NCBI GenBank assembly: GCA_035493895.1
Contig: DATJHM010000185.1
Span: 1-9,918, forward strand
Origin: DATJHM01 sp035493895
Lineage (GTDB): Bacteria > Chloroflexota > Ktedonobacteria > Ktedonobacterales > Ktedonobacteraceae
Reading direction: 5' to 3'
DNA: 9,918 bases
Part shown: positions 1-7,800 of the stretch, piece after piece
Numbering within the stretch: the first letter of the stretch is position 1
Layout of the letters: each line of letters starts with the position of its first letter
Notes under the pieces: generated by a model
The model's database searches: none
The model's input: only the letters and a program-made list of their open reading frames with translations
Told to the model about the DNA's origin: nothing
Position numbers and translations under genes: made by a program

Positions 1-180
1 GGCAGAGGTAGGGACCGGGCTTTATGCCGGTCCACGGCCCCCCACCGGCCATTTCGCCCCTTAGGTTGATGCGTATTCGTCGCTGCTTGTCTGCGACCGG
101 GGCGACGGCGAGGTGGGAGGTGGTCGCCCCGGTCGCAGACAGGCCGCAAAGGTGGGGGCGCTGGGCACCGGGTTTACGCT
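1..180. repeat. GC-rich dispersed palindromic repeats (partial copy plus second copy)
   Basis: This non-coding stretch lies downstream of the flavoprotein gene. Bases 1-60 hold one module, starting gaggtaggg and forming a hairpin with arms ggaccgg (12-18) and ccggtcc (27-33) around a TTTAT-containing loop. A second module begins at 85 with gcttgtctgcgaccgggg, and these 18 bases recur exactly at 8332-8349. Bases 151-178 resemble the first module again in a decayed form (accgggtttacgc). The likely reading is the end of one repeat unit cut by the window edge, followed by a second unit of the order 'gcttgtctg' module then 'ggtaggg' module, as in the copy at 8332-8457. There is no coding potential I believe in. 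GC-rich hairpin repeats of this style are common between genes in large bacterial genomes; assigning a family needs a genome-wide search. Confidence 0.6.
88..141. repeat. Perfect 19-bp inverted repeat (large hairpin)
   Basis: The left arm at 88-106 (tgtctgcgaccggggcgac) is the exact reverse complement of the right arm at 123-141, with a 16-base spacer. After a wobble pair, two further pairs extend the stem (85-86 with 143-144). It sits 46 bases downstream of the flavoprotein stop codon, so transcripts of that gene would carry a very stable hairpin near their 3' end. No T-run follows on either strand, so it is not a standard intrinsic terminator. It could protect mRNA from exonucleases or be the core of a dispersed repeat element. 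The copy at 8346-8375 keeps the palindromic design with a shorter stem. Confidence 0.8.
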
Positions 181-186
181 TTAAGC

Positions 187-1845
187 TCAGTGAGCGAATG
201 CGAGGTGTTCGTGGACGGAACGTACCGCGGCCGAGCCTTCGCCGACAGCCGCCGCGACCCGCTTGACCGAGCCCGCCCGCACGTCGCCGACTGCGAACAA
301 GCCGGGATAGTTCGTCTCAAAGGGTAGCGGTCGCCGACCCAGCGTTTCCCATCGTGCGTCAAGGTGCTCTTCGCCTAGTGACCGATCGGTGAGCACGAAA
401 CCGTGTTCATCGAGGGCCGCGCACCCTGATAGCCAATCTGCGACCGGATCTGCGCCGATGAAGGAGAACAGCGCGTTGCACGGTACCACGGCATCTCCGC
501 CAACGGTAGTGACACGTGCTGACGTGAGCGTCTGGTCACCGTCCAGACTGACGATCGTGGTGTTGGTTCGCACGTTGATGCGCGCATCGGCCTCGATCCG
601 GTCGACGAGGTAGCGCGACATGCTCGCGTTCAGATCATGGCCGCGGATAACGATAGTGGTCGGGCTGCCAGCCGCTGCCAGGAACAATGCCGCCTGGCCT
701 GCTGAGTTGCCCCCGCCTGCGACTATGACCGGTGATCCGGCACAGAGGCGGGCTTCCATCTCGGTGGCCGCATAGTACACGCCGTTGCCTTCGAAGTCTG
801 CGAGACGGGTAGCATCGAGTCGCCGGTAGCGAACTCCGCTGGCGACGATCACCGCGCGACCGGCGACATCAGTTCCATCCGAAAGGCGGACCACGAGGTG
901 CCCGGCTTCTTCACGCAACGACGAGGCCAGACACGGGCTCGTGAGGTGCGCGCCGAACTTCTCCGCTTGCACAACGGCCCGCTGGGTAAGGTCGCCGCCG
1001 GAAATCCCGGTCGGGAACCCGAGGTAGTTCTCGATGAGTGAGCTGGTCCCGGCCTGGCCCCCAACGACGGCCATCTCGACGACCAGGGTTCGCAGTCCCT
1101 CGGATGCGCCATAGACTGCCGCCGCCAGACCGGCCGGTCCCGCTCCGACCACGATGAGGTCGAAACAGCGTTCGGGGAGGCTGTTGATGGTCAAGCCGAG
1201 GTATTCCGCCAGCCCTCCAGGGGTCGGGCGGCGCAAGACCGAGCCGGAGGCGATCACGACCGGTAACTCGCTCGGGGGGACAGAGAACTCGCGCAAGAGG
1301 AGATCGACGGCCGCGTCTCGCTCCGAGTCCAGCCACTCATGGGGAATGCGGTTGCGGGCCAGAAACTCCCGGACCCGGAGCGATTCGGGCGAGAACCGGG
1401 AACCCACGACGCGGATGGCCGCTGATGCCTCGCTCAGCAGCATGGACCTGCGGACAAGAAAAGAGGCGAGGATCGTGTTACTGAGGCCAGGGTTCGTTGC
1501 GATCACATGTTGCAGTGCTACCCTCGGTACTACAATGACCTCGCCGGACCGGGTGACACGGGCCGAGAGATACACCCGCTGGCCGGTCAGCAAGTTCAGC
1601 TCGCCCAGAAAGCGACCAGGACCGTGACGAGCGACGATCCGCTCCTCGCCGTCGGCGTGGACTACGATATCGGTCGCTCCCGAGAGGATCACGTAGAAGT
1701 CGTAGGTGGTGTCCCCTTCCCGATAGAGGTACTCGTCCACGGCCACCGATCGTCGGGTTCCAAGCGCCTCGAGAACGGCAAGCTCGGAGTCATCGAGTGT
1801 GGGAAACGCGACGGCATCATCAGTCGGCAATAGATGGTAGTTCAT
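187..1845 (-). CDS. CNB domain / glutaredoxin-like / thioredoxin-reductase-like FAD-dependent oxidoreductase fusion
   Basis: A 552-residue, probably cytoplasmic, flavoprotein in three parts. Residues ~20-140 are a cyclic-nucleotide-binding domain (PGRFLGELNLL marks the phosphate-binding cassette, though the usual PRxA Arg/Ala spacing is not seen). Residues ~145-218 resemble a thioredoxin/glutaredoxin fold (VVGSRFSPESL, LPVVI) without the active-site cysteines. Residues ~225-552 are a TrxR-type FAD/NAD(P)H module: FAD motif VVGAGPAGL, NADPH motif VAGGGNSAG, C-terminal FAD motif FAVGDVRAG. The segment matching the TrxR CATC centre reads YAATEME, so there is no redox disulfide and the electron acceptor is unknown. 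The start at 1845 is preferred over the ATG at 1875 because AAGGAG lies nine bases upstream. It follows the xylanase by 158 bases with its own promoter candidate. The gene is visibly more GC-rich than the xylanase. Family is confident; physiological role is not. It is often annotated thioredoxin reductase, which overstates the evidence. Confidence 0.9.
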   Translation of the reverse strand: MNYHLLPTDDAVAFPTLDDSELAVLEALGTRRSVAVDEYLYREGDTTYDFYVILSGATDIVVHADGEERIVARHGPGRFLGELNLLTGQRVYLSARVTRSGEVIVVPRVALQHVIATNPGLSNTILASFLVRRSMLLSEASAAIRVVGSRFSPESLRVREFLARNRIPHEWLDSERDAAVDLLLREFSVPPSELPVVIASGSVLRRPTPGGLAEYLGLTINSLPERCFDLIVVGAGPAGLAAAVYGASEGLRTLVVEMAVVGGQAGTSSLIENYLGFPTGISGGDLTQRAVVQAEKFGAHLTSPCLASSLREEAGHLVVRLSDGTDVAGRAVIVASGVRYRRLDATRLADFEGNGVYYAATEMEARLCAGSPVIVAGGGNSAGQAALFLAAAGSPTTIVIRGHDLNASMSRYLVDRIEADARINVRTNTTIVSLDGDQTLTSARVTTVGGDAVVPCNALFSFIGADPVADWLSGCAALDEHGFVLTDRSLGEEHLDARWETLGRRPLPFETNYPGLFAVGDVRAGSVKRVAAAVGEGSAAVRSVHEHLAFAH

Positions 1846-1854
1846 CACATCGAT

Positions 1855-1860
1855 CTCCTT
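1855..1860 (-). promoter_or_regulatory. Shine-Dalgarno site fixing the flavoprotein start
   Basis: AAGGAG on the minus strand ends nine bases before the ATG at 1845. It lies inside the reading frame of the longer alternative starting at 1875, which has no comparable site in front of it. This supports the 552-residue product beginning MNYHLLP. Confidence 0.8.
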
Positions 1861-1970
1861 ATATGAACAAACCAATATCTGTCTTATGTGCGTAGACGTT
1901 TTTGGTATCGCTTCCCGGGGGAATGCTGCTCCATTCTCGGAAAGGATTGACCTCTCTAGCCGCTAAGCAT

Positions 1971-2001
1971 ACTATAACATAGCATTCTCGATGGTTCGCA
2001 A
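1971..2001 (-). promoter_or_regulatory. Candidate extended -10 promoter for the flavoprotein gene
   Basis: On the minus strand, TATAGT (1971-1976) is preceded by TG plus one base (1977-1979), giving an extended -10. A weak -35, TTGCGA (1996-2001), stands 19 bases upstream. The predicted start of transcription near 1964 would give a leader of about 120 bases. The site overlaps the last bases before the xylanase stop at 2004, so it would let this gene be transcribed independently of the xylanase. The 1876-1970 leader shows no clear hairpin or riboswitch. Read by eye from consensus matches only. Confidence 0.35.
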
Positions 2002-2003
2002 AT

Positions 2004-4715
2004 TCACGGAACGTTGCGATATCCCAGACTTGTTTGGACGTCATTCCACGCCGGATTTTTTGGTTTATACGCAGCGCTAAACAACAGGGGCGCACTATTT
2101 GTCCCAATCCAGGTGATTTTATCGGTTACCCCCCAGGTTGTAAAGCGTTTACAGGCACTATACTTCGCACAAATAGTTGCAATTGCCTTATATAAATCCG
2201 CCTGTTTTTGGGTGAGTGTAGCATTGCTGAGTTTGACATCCATCTCAGAAATGGCAACATCTACTCCCAATGCCTGGTAGTGTTGAATAGTGGTTTCAAC
2301 GTCCCGAGCATAGGCAGAAACATTGGGAATCTGGTCTGTTGCAAGATGTGTTTGTAACCCTACTCCATCAATAAGGCCTTTATCATGAAGCGCTTTTACT
2401 AAATTATAGGCCGCTTTCGCCTTTGGTGAACTCCAGGGCTCTATATTGTAATCATTGTAATACAGTTTTGTGGTATGGTTGGGATCGGCGGCACGAGCCT
2501 GCGCAAATGCCCAGATAACATAGTTTGCATACCCACTATTTTTGACTGCTGAGGATTGATTGATCTTACTCCAGACATTGGTGCAAGGGATTGTGCCGCA
2601 GGTGGTGTTATATGGACGTAGCACATACCCACTTCCTACCGTTGTATTAAGTGGCTGGTTATCGGCCAGTGCTTCATTCACGACGTCCCAGGAATAGAAC
2701 TGTCCAGGCAATTGACCGCCAGGGTAATGCTGGAGTAGCGTTTTGATTCTATTTTGCGCAATTGAAGCGAGCTGATCTGGCGTATACCCGCTATTTATCA
2801 CCCATGCAGGTACTTCTTGATTCCATAGTAGCGTATGGCCAACCACCGTCATGCCATTTGCTTTTGCGAACGCAATAATCGGTTTAGCTGTATCAAAATC
2901 AAACGTTGTCGCCGTTGGCTGTGTTACATTCATATTTAATTCATTTTCCGGCGTGAGGATATGAAATCCATACTTTTTCAGAATGTTTATTGTTCCCGGA
3001 TCATTCAGCCCTACAATGCCAAGCGCGGCTCCAAGCAGTGGCTTTGGACTTCTAGAAATACCCGGGGTGGCGGCTCCAGGATTTGGATTTGGATTTGTAG
3101 AGATACCCGGGGCGGTGGCTCCAGGAAGAGGATTTGGATTTGTAGAGATACCCGGGGAAAATGAGATGGAAATTGAGGAAAATGTCGGCGTATTCACAAA
3201 GTCAGCTGAGGTTAAACTGACCTGATATTGCATGTACCTCCTGGTATTTGTGACGCAATTATTGCCTACTATGCTTGATCCTGATGGAATTGCCGTACAG
3301 TTTGCAAAAGCGGCGGCATCAGAAAGGGTTGGCGAATTTCCTGTTCTGACATAGACGGCAACCGCGGTATCTGGTGGTTGTGCCACTGTATAGGTAAGTG
3401 TGCCAAAATCACTTGCTCCCCCTGTATCGAAAATGGACGATGTCAGGGTCGCGGTTATCCTGCTTGTTTTACTTACTTCAGAACTTATACTATAAAATGT
3501 TGCAGGCGAGGATTGGTTATCATATTCTGTTTGAATCCATGCGGCAGAGCGCGCACTATTTGAGACGCGAACTTCGTCAATCATGCCCTGAAATGCAAAC
3601 GCCTTGTTATTCTGCGAAATCATAAGCTGGCCGTCAGACTGTAAGATTTTTCCTGTCGGCAGACCGCTGCCATAGGCGGTATCTTCAACGCCATTGACAT
3701 AAATATGTATCGTCGATCCATCGTAGGAGGCAACGACATGATACCAGGTATCACTGGCAAGAGCTGTACTCCCACAAAAGTCATATTCTGTGCCTGCTGT
3801 GTTAAACCAGGAAAAGCAAAGATTATTACCAGGAAAAGTATAATTGAAGATAAACGATTGCCATGGTGAGCTACTGTGAACATCTCGCATAATAGTTTGC
3901 GAGCTGCCTTTTGTTGTTGCCGTTTGTGCTGGCTTAATCCAGGCTTCAATCGTTAAGGCGTGTGAAAGCGTCAGGGATGAAGAATGAGGAGCGGCAAGGT
4001 AATTCGTTGAGCCATTAAATTGATCGGCACCAGCAATCTGTCCTGAGAGAGAGCCTTGCCTGGTAAGGTTGATCGTCTGAAGCGTATTGGCATGACTGGT
4101 TGAATCTTTCTGACTGTGGCTTCCCTCATCCAGGTGCCAGACGGCCGCATAGTTATCGTCCCAGGTTCCAGCGATATTCTGTTGATCTGTTGCCGCGCCA
4201 TTGCCATAGTACATATAAATTGTCGTATCTTTTGTGGACGAGAGGAGCGGAATTTGTATCCATGCCTGCAAGCTGCCGGTTCCACTGCTGTATTTTTCGA
4301 TTTCATGATGTAATTTTGTCGTGCTATTCGCGTTCGTGAAGAGAATATCATTGCCATTTGCCTGCGCATGGGATGCAAGATCGCTATCTGAAGGTATATT
4401 TATCAAAAGGGGATAGTTGCTTAATGTTGCTGACACTTTTCTGTGATCAATGGTGATACGTTTGCGGTACTTCCAGGAAGGATTGTACCAGTTAAGGTTC
4501 ACTTGAACGGTCGCTGACGTTGTCGCAACATTTGCGGATAAAAATTGATTCGCTGCGGACCAGGAGGTTTGCCCGCTTCCCCCGCTCCACCCATTTTGTG
4601 TCCAGATAGAGATCGGGGAGGTAGCTGATATGTTGGAAAATGATGTTGCAAGAAGGAAGAAGATAAACGCGACCTTTTGAAGCAATGTTGCTTTGGTCTT
4701 TACTATCCCAAACAT
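2004..4715 (-). CDS. Secreted modular GH10 endo-1,4-beta-xylanase (DUF2341-LamG-GH10)
   Basis: A 903-residue secreted enzyme expected to cut internal beta-1,4 bonds of xylan. Residues 1-31 form a signal peptide (basic start, core VAFIFFLLATSF, likely cut after SNISA). Residues ~75-195 match DUF2341 (WKYRKRITID, WDDNYAAVWHLDEG). Residues ~200-395 are a LamG/concanavalin-like module (FNGSTNYL, IEAWIKP, MIDEVRVSNSAR). Residues ~410-520 are an unnamed beta-rich module. Residues 521-565 are three 15-residue PGIS-NPNP repeats. Residues ~566-895 are the GH10 barrel: acid/base E681 in WDVVNE, nucleophile E824 in ISEMDV, plus GHTLLW, LYYNDYN, QTHL and TWGVTD. In the TPENE motif the usual Lys (ENEMK) is Asn594, so a substrate contact may differ. 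Eight cysteines fall in four close pairs (300/314, 473/487, 706/711, 849/855), suiting an exported protein. The start has GAGG ten bases upstream. The putative 27-bp operator lies 24 bases before it. Confidence 0.92.
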   Translation of the reverse strand: MFGIVKTKATLLQKVAFIFFLLATSFSNISATSPISIWTQNGWSGGSGQTSWSAANQFLSANVATTSATVQVNLNWYNPSWKYRKRITIDHRKVSATLSNYPLLINIPSDSDLASHAQANGNDILFTNANSTTKLHHEIEKYSSGTGSLQAWIQIPLLSSTKDTTIYMYYGNGAATDQQNIAGTWDDNYAAVWHLDEGSHSQKDSTSHANTLQTINLTRQGSLSGQIAGADQFNGSTNYLAAPHSSSLTLSHALTIEAWIKPAQTATTKGSSQTIMRDVHSSSPWQSFIFNYTFPGNNLCFSWFNTAGTEYDFCGSTALASDTWYHVVASYDGSTIHIYVNGVEDTAYGSGLPTGKILQSDGQLMISQNNKAFAFQGMIDEVRVSNSARSAAWIQTEYDNQSSPATFYSISSEVSKTSRITATLTSSIFDTGGASDFGTLTYTVAQPPDTAVAVYVRTGNSPTLSDAAAFANCTAIPSGSSIVGNNCVTNTRRYMQYQVSLTSADFVNTPTFSSISISFSPGISTNPNPLPGATAPGISTNPNPNPGAATPGISRSPKPLLGAALGIVGLNDPGTINILKKYGFHILTPENELNMNVTQPTATTFDFDTAKPIIAFAKANGMTVVGHTLLWNQEVPAWVINSGYTPDQLASIAQNRIKTLLQHYPGGQLPGQFYSWDVVNEALADNQPLNTTVGSGYVLRPYNTTCGTIPCTNVWSKINQSSAVKNSGYANYVIWAFAQARAADPNHTTKLYYNDYNIEPWSSPKAKAAYNLVKALHDKGLIDGVGLQTHLATDQIPNVSAYARDVETTIQHYQALGVDVAISEMDVKLSNATLTQKQADLYKAIATICAKYSACKRFTTWGVTDKITWIGTNSAPLLFSAAYKPKNPAWNDVQTSLGYRNVP
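3021..3155 (-). repeat. Three tandem 45-bp repeats encoding the xylanase linker
   Basis: Three in-frame 45-bp units encode PGISTNPNPLPGATA, PGISTNPNPNPGAAT and PGISRSPKPLLGAAL, joining the beta-rich module to the GH10 barrel. The units share the tacccgggg core and the gatttggattt run. The unit nearest the catalytic domain is the most diverged. They form a Pro/Gly/Asn spacer typical of multidomain hydrolases, and copy number could change by slippage without breaking the frame. Confidence 0.85.
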
Positions 4716-4739
4716 AATAACTAATCCTCACCCGAATTT

Positions 4740-4766
4740 CTGTTTACCCTGACTCAGGGTAAACAG
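4740..4766. promoter_or_regulatory. 27-bp palindrome, candidate operator of the xylanase gene
   Basis: The arms ctgtttaccctga (4740-4752) and tcagggtaaacag (4754-4766) are exact reverse complements around a single central base. It stands 24 bases upstream of the xylanase ATG and about 100 bases downstream of the kinase-like/GT2 stop. If the -10 candidate at 4775-4780 is right, the palindrome covers roughly positions +2 to +28, the classic place for a dimeric repressor. No T-run follows on either strand, which argues against an intrinsic terminator. The symmetry is seen directly; the operator role and the cognate regulator, which is not in this window, are inferred. Confidence 0.6.
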
Positions 4767-4774
4767 AGTAATTG

Positions 4775-4805
4775 TTCATACGCAAGTAGGTCCATGTCGT
4801 GTCAG
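4775..4805 (-). promoter_or_regulatory. Weak promoter candidate for the xylanase gene
   Basis: On the minus strand CTGACA (4800-4805, five of six to the -35 consensus) is followed after 19 bases by TATGAA (4775-4780, four of six to the -10). The spacing is longer than ideal. Its value lies mainly in its position directly upstream of the 27-bp palindrome. The rest of the 4716-4869 gap shows no terminator for the upstream gene. Confidence 0.3.
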
Positions 4806-4869
4806 GTCACACCCTGGTCTTTTTGGGCGAAATCCTGCTGACTGGATGACGCAGTCTTACATGAGCTCA

Positions 4870-7800
4870 TTACCGTCTCGCAGCCAGCGGTGTTTTTGCA
4901 CTTTCTCCTATCTTTTGCTTCCGCACAAGCGCATGGTTGGCATCCACTTTCTCCGTGCGAATCCACTCACGCCCTTGATCTTTCAGGAACATCCGGAAAC
5001 CGATAACGATGGGAATACACCAGATGAGCCAGTAGACCCAGAGAAAAATCGGGTTGACGCGGAGAAGGTAGCTTACACGATCCCGGAAGCGGGAGAGAAC
5101 CAATGATGTTCTCTGCCACGTTGCTATATATATCCGCGTCATGAGCAGGACGTAGGAGGCGATATTCAGTATCGCGAGACCGGCCCAATAGACCGATAAG
5201 GGGCTTGTCCCATTGAACCATTTATAAAGAGCCCAAATCCCTAGTGGCAGCGCGATGGTGTTTATCGTGAGCGACAGGCAGGGAACAAGATTGAGCCGTG
5301 CTTTTTGGGCCTGCCAGAAAGACATTCCCATCCGATTCAATGGGTCACTGAGCGACTGGAAGAACCCGCAGACCCAGCGGGAACGCTGGATAATCCCTAT
5401 TTTGAGCGTAACTGGTACTTCCTCGATCAAAGGATTAGCGATTATGCCTATCTTCTTGCCATTGGTCCATAGCCGCATCCCCACCTCAGGGTCTTCGATG
5501 GTGATCCAGGGGTTAAAGCTACCAATATCTCTAATGTCGGCAGCCTTATAGAATAACCCTTTACCAAGCACCCAGAATGGATGCTCTCCGTTAGCACTCA
5601 TGTGTGGATAGATAAGCCCATCCCACGCCATGTGATCCATCGCATGGAATGAAGCGGCCCACGTGTCAAGAAGGTTTCCCGCGATGTTTGTGCTTTGCAA
5701 CACATCATATTTCCGCATTCCTGCCGCAGCGGCCATGAAGTGGTCAGTGGGGGGGATACTGTCTGCATCGATATAGTCAAGGAGCCAATCATCCCCGAGA
5801 TCAGCAACGAGGGTGTAGAATGCATAGATCAACTGCCGTGTTTTCTTGGGCGGTAAGTCTTGATTCTTCCGGTATTTTCCGTGGTGCCACCAGTAGGCCT
5901 TCGCATTTATATCCCATGCCTTCCAGACAGCTTCCCAACGTGGGTCCTTGGTTGGAGGGACCTCGAGTATCTCAAGGAACGGGAATTCTATTTTAAGCCT
6001 GCTTAGTGATGCGATTGTTGTTCCGTCATTGCTATTGGGAATGGCAATGACACGATATAGTGCAGGGGGATACTCAAGCTTCGCGATGCCAAGGAATGTT
6101 GTGCGCATCGTCTCCTCAAGCTCTCTCAATACCGGGTAGAAAAGGATGATCTTGGGGAAATCTCGTTCTTCGATCTTTGCCGCTATAGCTGTATTCACCC
6201 AATTGATTGGTCGGGTGAAGTAGTACAGCATCGTTATAAAAACAAAGAGATACAGAAACTGGCCCACCAGGTAGAAGACGGTCAATGTGTCTTGCTGCCA
6301 TGATGGTGTCTCCTGGAGTCCTCTCTTCGCAGGTGTACTTGTCACCGCTGTTGGCGTTGCCTGGACAGGCACGGGAGTGGCACCAATCGTAACAGAGGTA
6401 TGAGAGTTCAGCAGGTGAACAATCGAATTGTTCGAGCTTGCAAAGAAAATGCTCGTTATGAGACAGATCAATGCAATACTCAGCAAGATATATGAGCGCT
6501 TGCTTACCGGAAAATCGTGCTTCTCCGGCAACTTCTGTGCTGATACCGCTGAAGCAGGCGACGGTGGGCTCGCTGTACCAGATGACGGTTGCCTGCTCCC
6601 TCTCCCTGAGGTCGGCAGGGAGACAGGAGCGGGCGCTATAGGGAGAGCAGGGATGACAGGGGGAGCCTGCACAGAGGCAGGCCTGGAGACAGGAACTGGC
6701 GCTATAGGGGGAGCAGGGATGACAGGGGGAGCCTGCACAGGGAAAGGCAGGGAGACCTGTGCAGGTGCAGTCGGAGGAGCAGGAGGGTTGGGAGGCGGAG
6801 CCTGCACAGAAGTAGGCAGGGCCGAAGCAGGTGCAGTAGGGGGAGCAGGCGGGATGACAGGCGGGGCCTGCCTCTGTGCAGGCTGCACTCCTGGAGACGG
6901 GACAAAAGACGCTGCCTTTGTATTGCTATGCGCCCACTGCCAACCCTCCTGCTCAGGGGAGACTTGATTGAGCGCTGCCGCTTTCTGTGCCCCGTCCAAT
7001 TTCTGAGAGAGTCTTTTCAGAAAAGGGAAGGATGAAAGCCCATCCTCTTCCTCTTCACTCACCGATTGGGTACGCTCGATTTTCTTCTCTTTGTCAAGGG
7101 GGATTGGTTGTACTGCCTCTTCTTTGCTCAAGGAGGGTTGCGCTCGCTCGGTCTTTTCCTCGGCCAGGGGCAATTGTGAGAGGTCAATTTCCTCCCTGAT
7201 ATCGCTCCACGAGGGACGTTCCCCTTTCTCCCTTCGCGATGGTGGAGGGCCAGCTGGTGGCGGCGTCCTCCTGGGGATCCGTACCGCTGCTTGATGGCCC
7301 GTACGCGGGATAATATGCCTGAATGGAAATGCTGGCGGCTCCGGTCGCATCACCGCTTTCAGCGCCGCCAGGAATGCCTCCACATCCGTATACCGATCTT
7401 CCGGTTTCTTGGAGAGCGCTTTGAGGATCGCACTCTCCAGCTCTTTTGGTATCGTCGTCACATACTGCGAGGGCGGCGTTGGCTCCGGGATCGTATATCG
7501 CTGCCACAGATACGACAGATCGTGCGCCGTAAATGGCAGCTTGCCCGTAATCAGTTCATACAACAGACAGGCCAGCGCATATTGATCACTGGCGGTACTG
7601 CCACTCCCTGCCAGTTGTTCCGAGGCCAGGTAACTGATCGCCCCATCATCTGGCTGGCGCTCCAGCATCGGCTCCCTGATAAGCTCATACAGACTGAAGT
7701 CGGCCAGCAGCGCCTGCCCCTGCGCATTGAGAAAGATATTTTCTGGCTTGACTCTTCGATGTACGATATTTTGACTATGAGCATAACTCAGCGCGTTTCC

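Noticed and set aside
24..266. 80-codon plus-strand frame over the left-edge repeats
   Set aside because: Arg/Pro-rich translation of palindromic repeat DNA running into the flavoprotein 3' end; no protein-like features.
1154..1627. 157-codon frame on the plus strand
   Set aside because: It lies opposite the CNB/glutaredoxin-like part of the flavoprotein; long antisense frames are expected in GC-rich coding DNA.
1859..2107. 82-codon minus-strand frame between xylanase and flavoprotein
   Set aside because: It overlaps the xylanase 3' end in another frame, contains the candidate promoter, and has no recognisable domain.
3021..3155. Regular repeats as a CRISPR array
   Set aside because: The units are contiguous, in frame, and without unique spacers; they encode a protein linker.
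2004..4715. Frameshift or truncation in the xylanase
   Set aside because: The frame is open throughout, with signal peptide, both catalytic glutamates and the C-terminal TWGVTD motif all present in order.
4740..4766. Palindrome as an intrinsic terminator of the kinase-like/GT2 gene
   Set aside because: No T-run follows the stem on either strand and the stem is only moderately GC-rich; an operator fits better.
6428..6967. 179-codon Gly/Ala-rich frame on the plus strand
   Set aside because: It is the exact antisense of the Ala/Pro repeat linker; its glycines are complements of proline codons.
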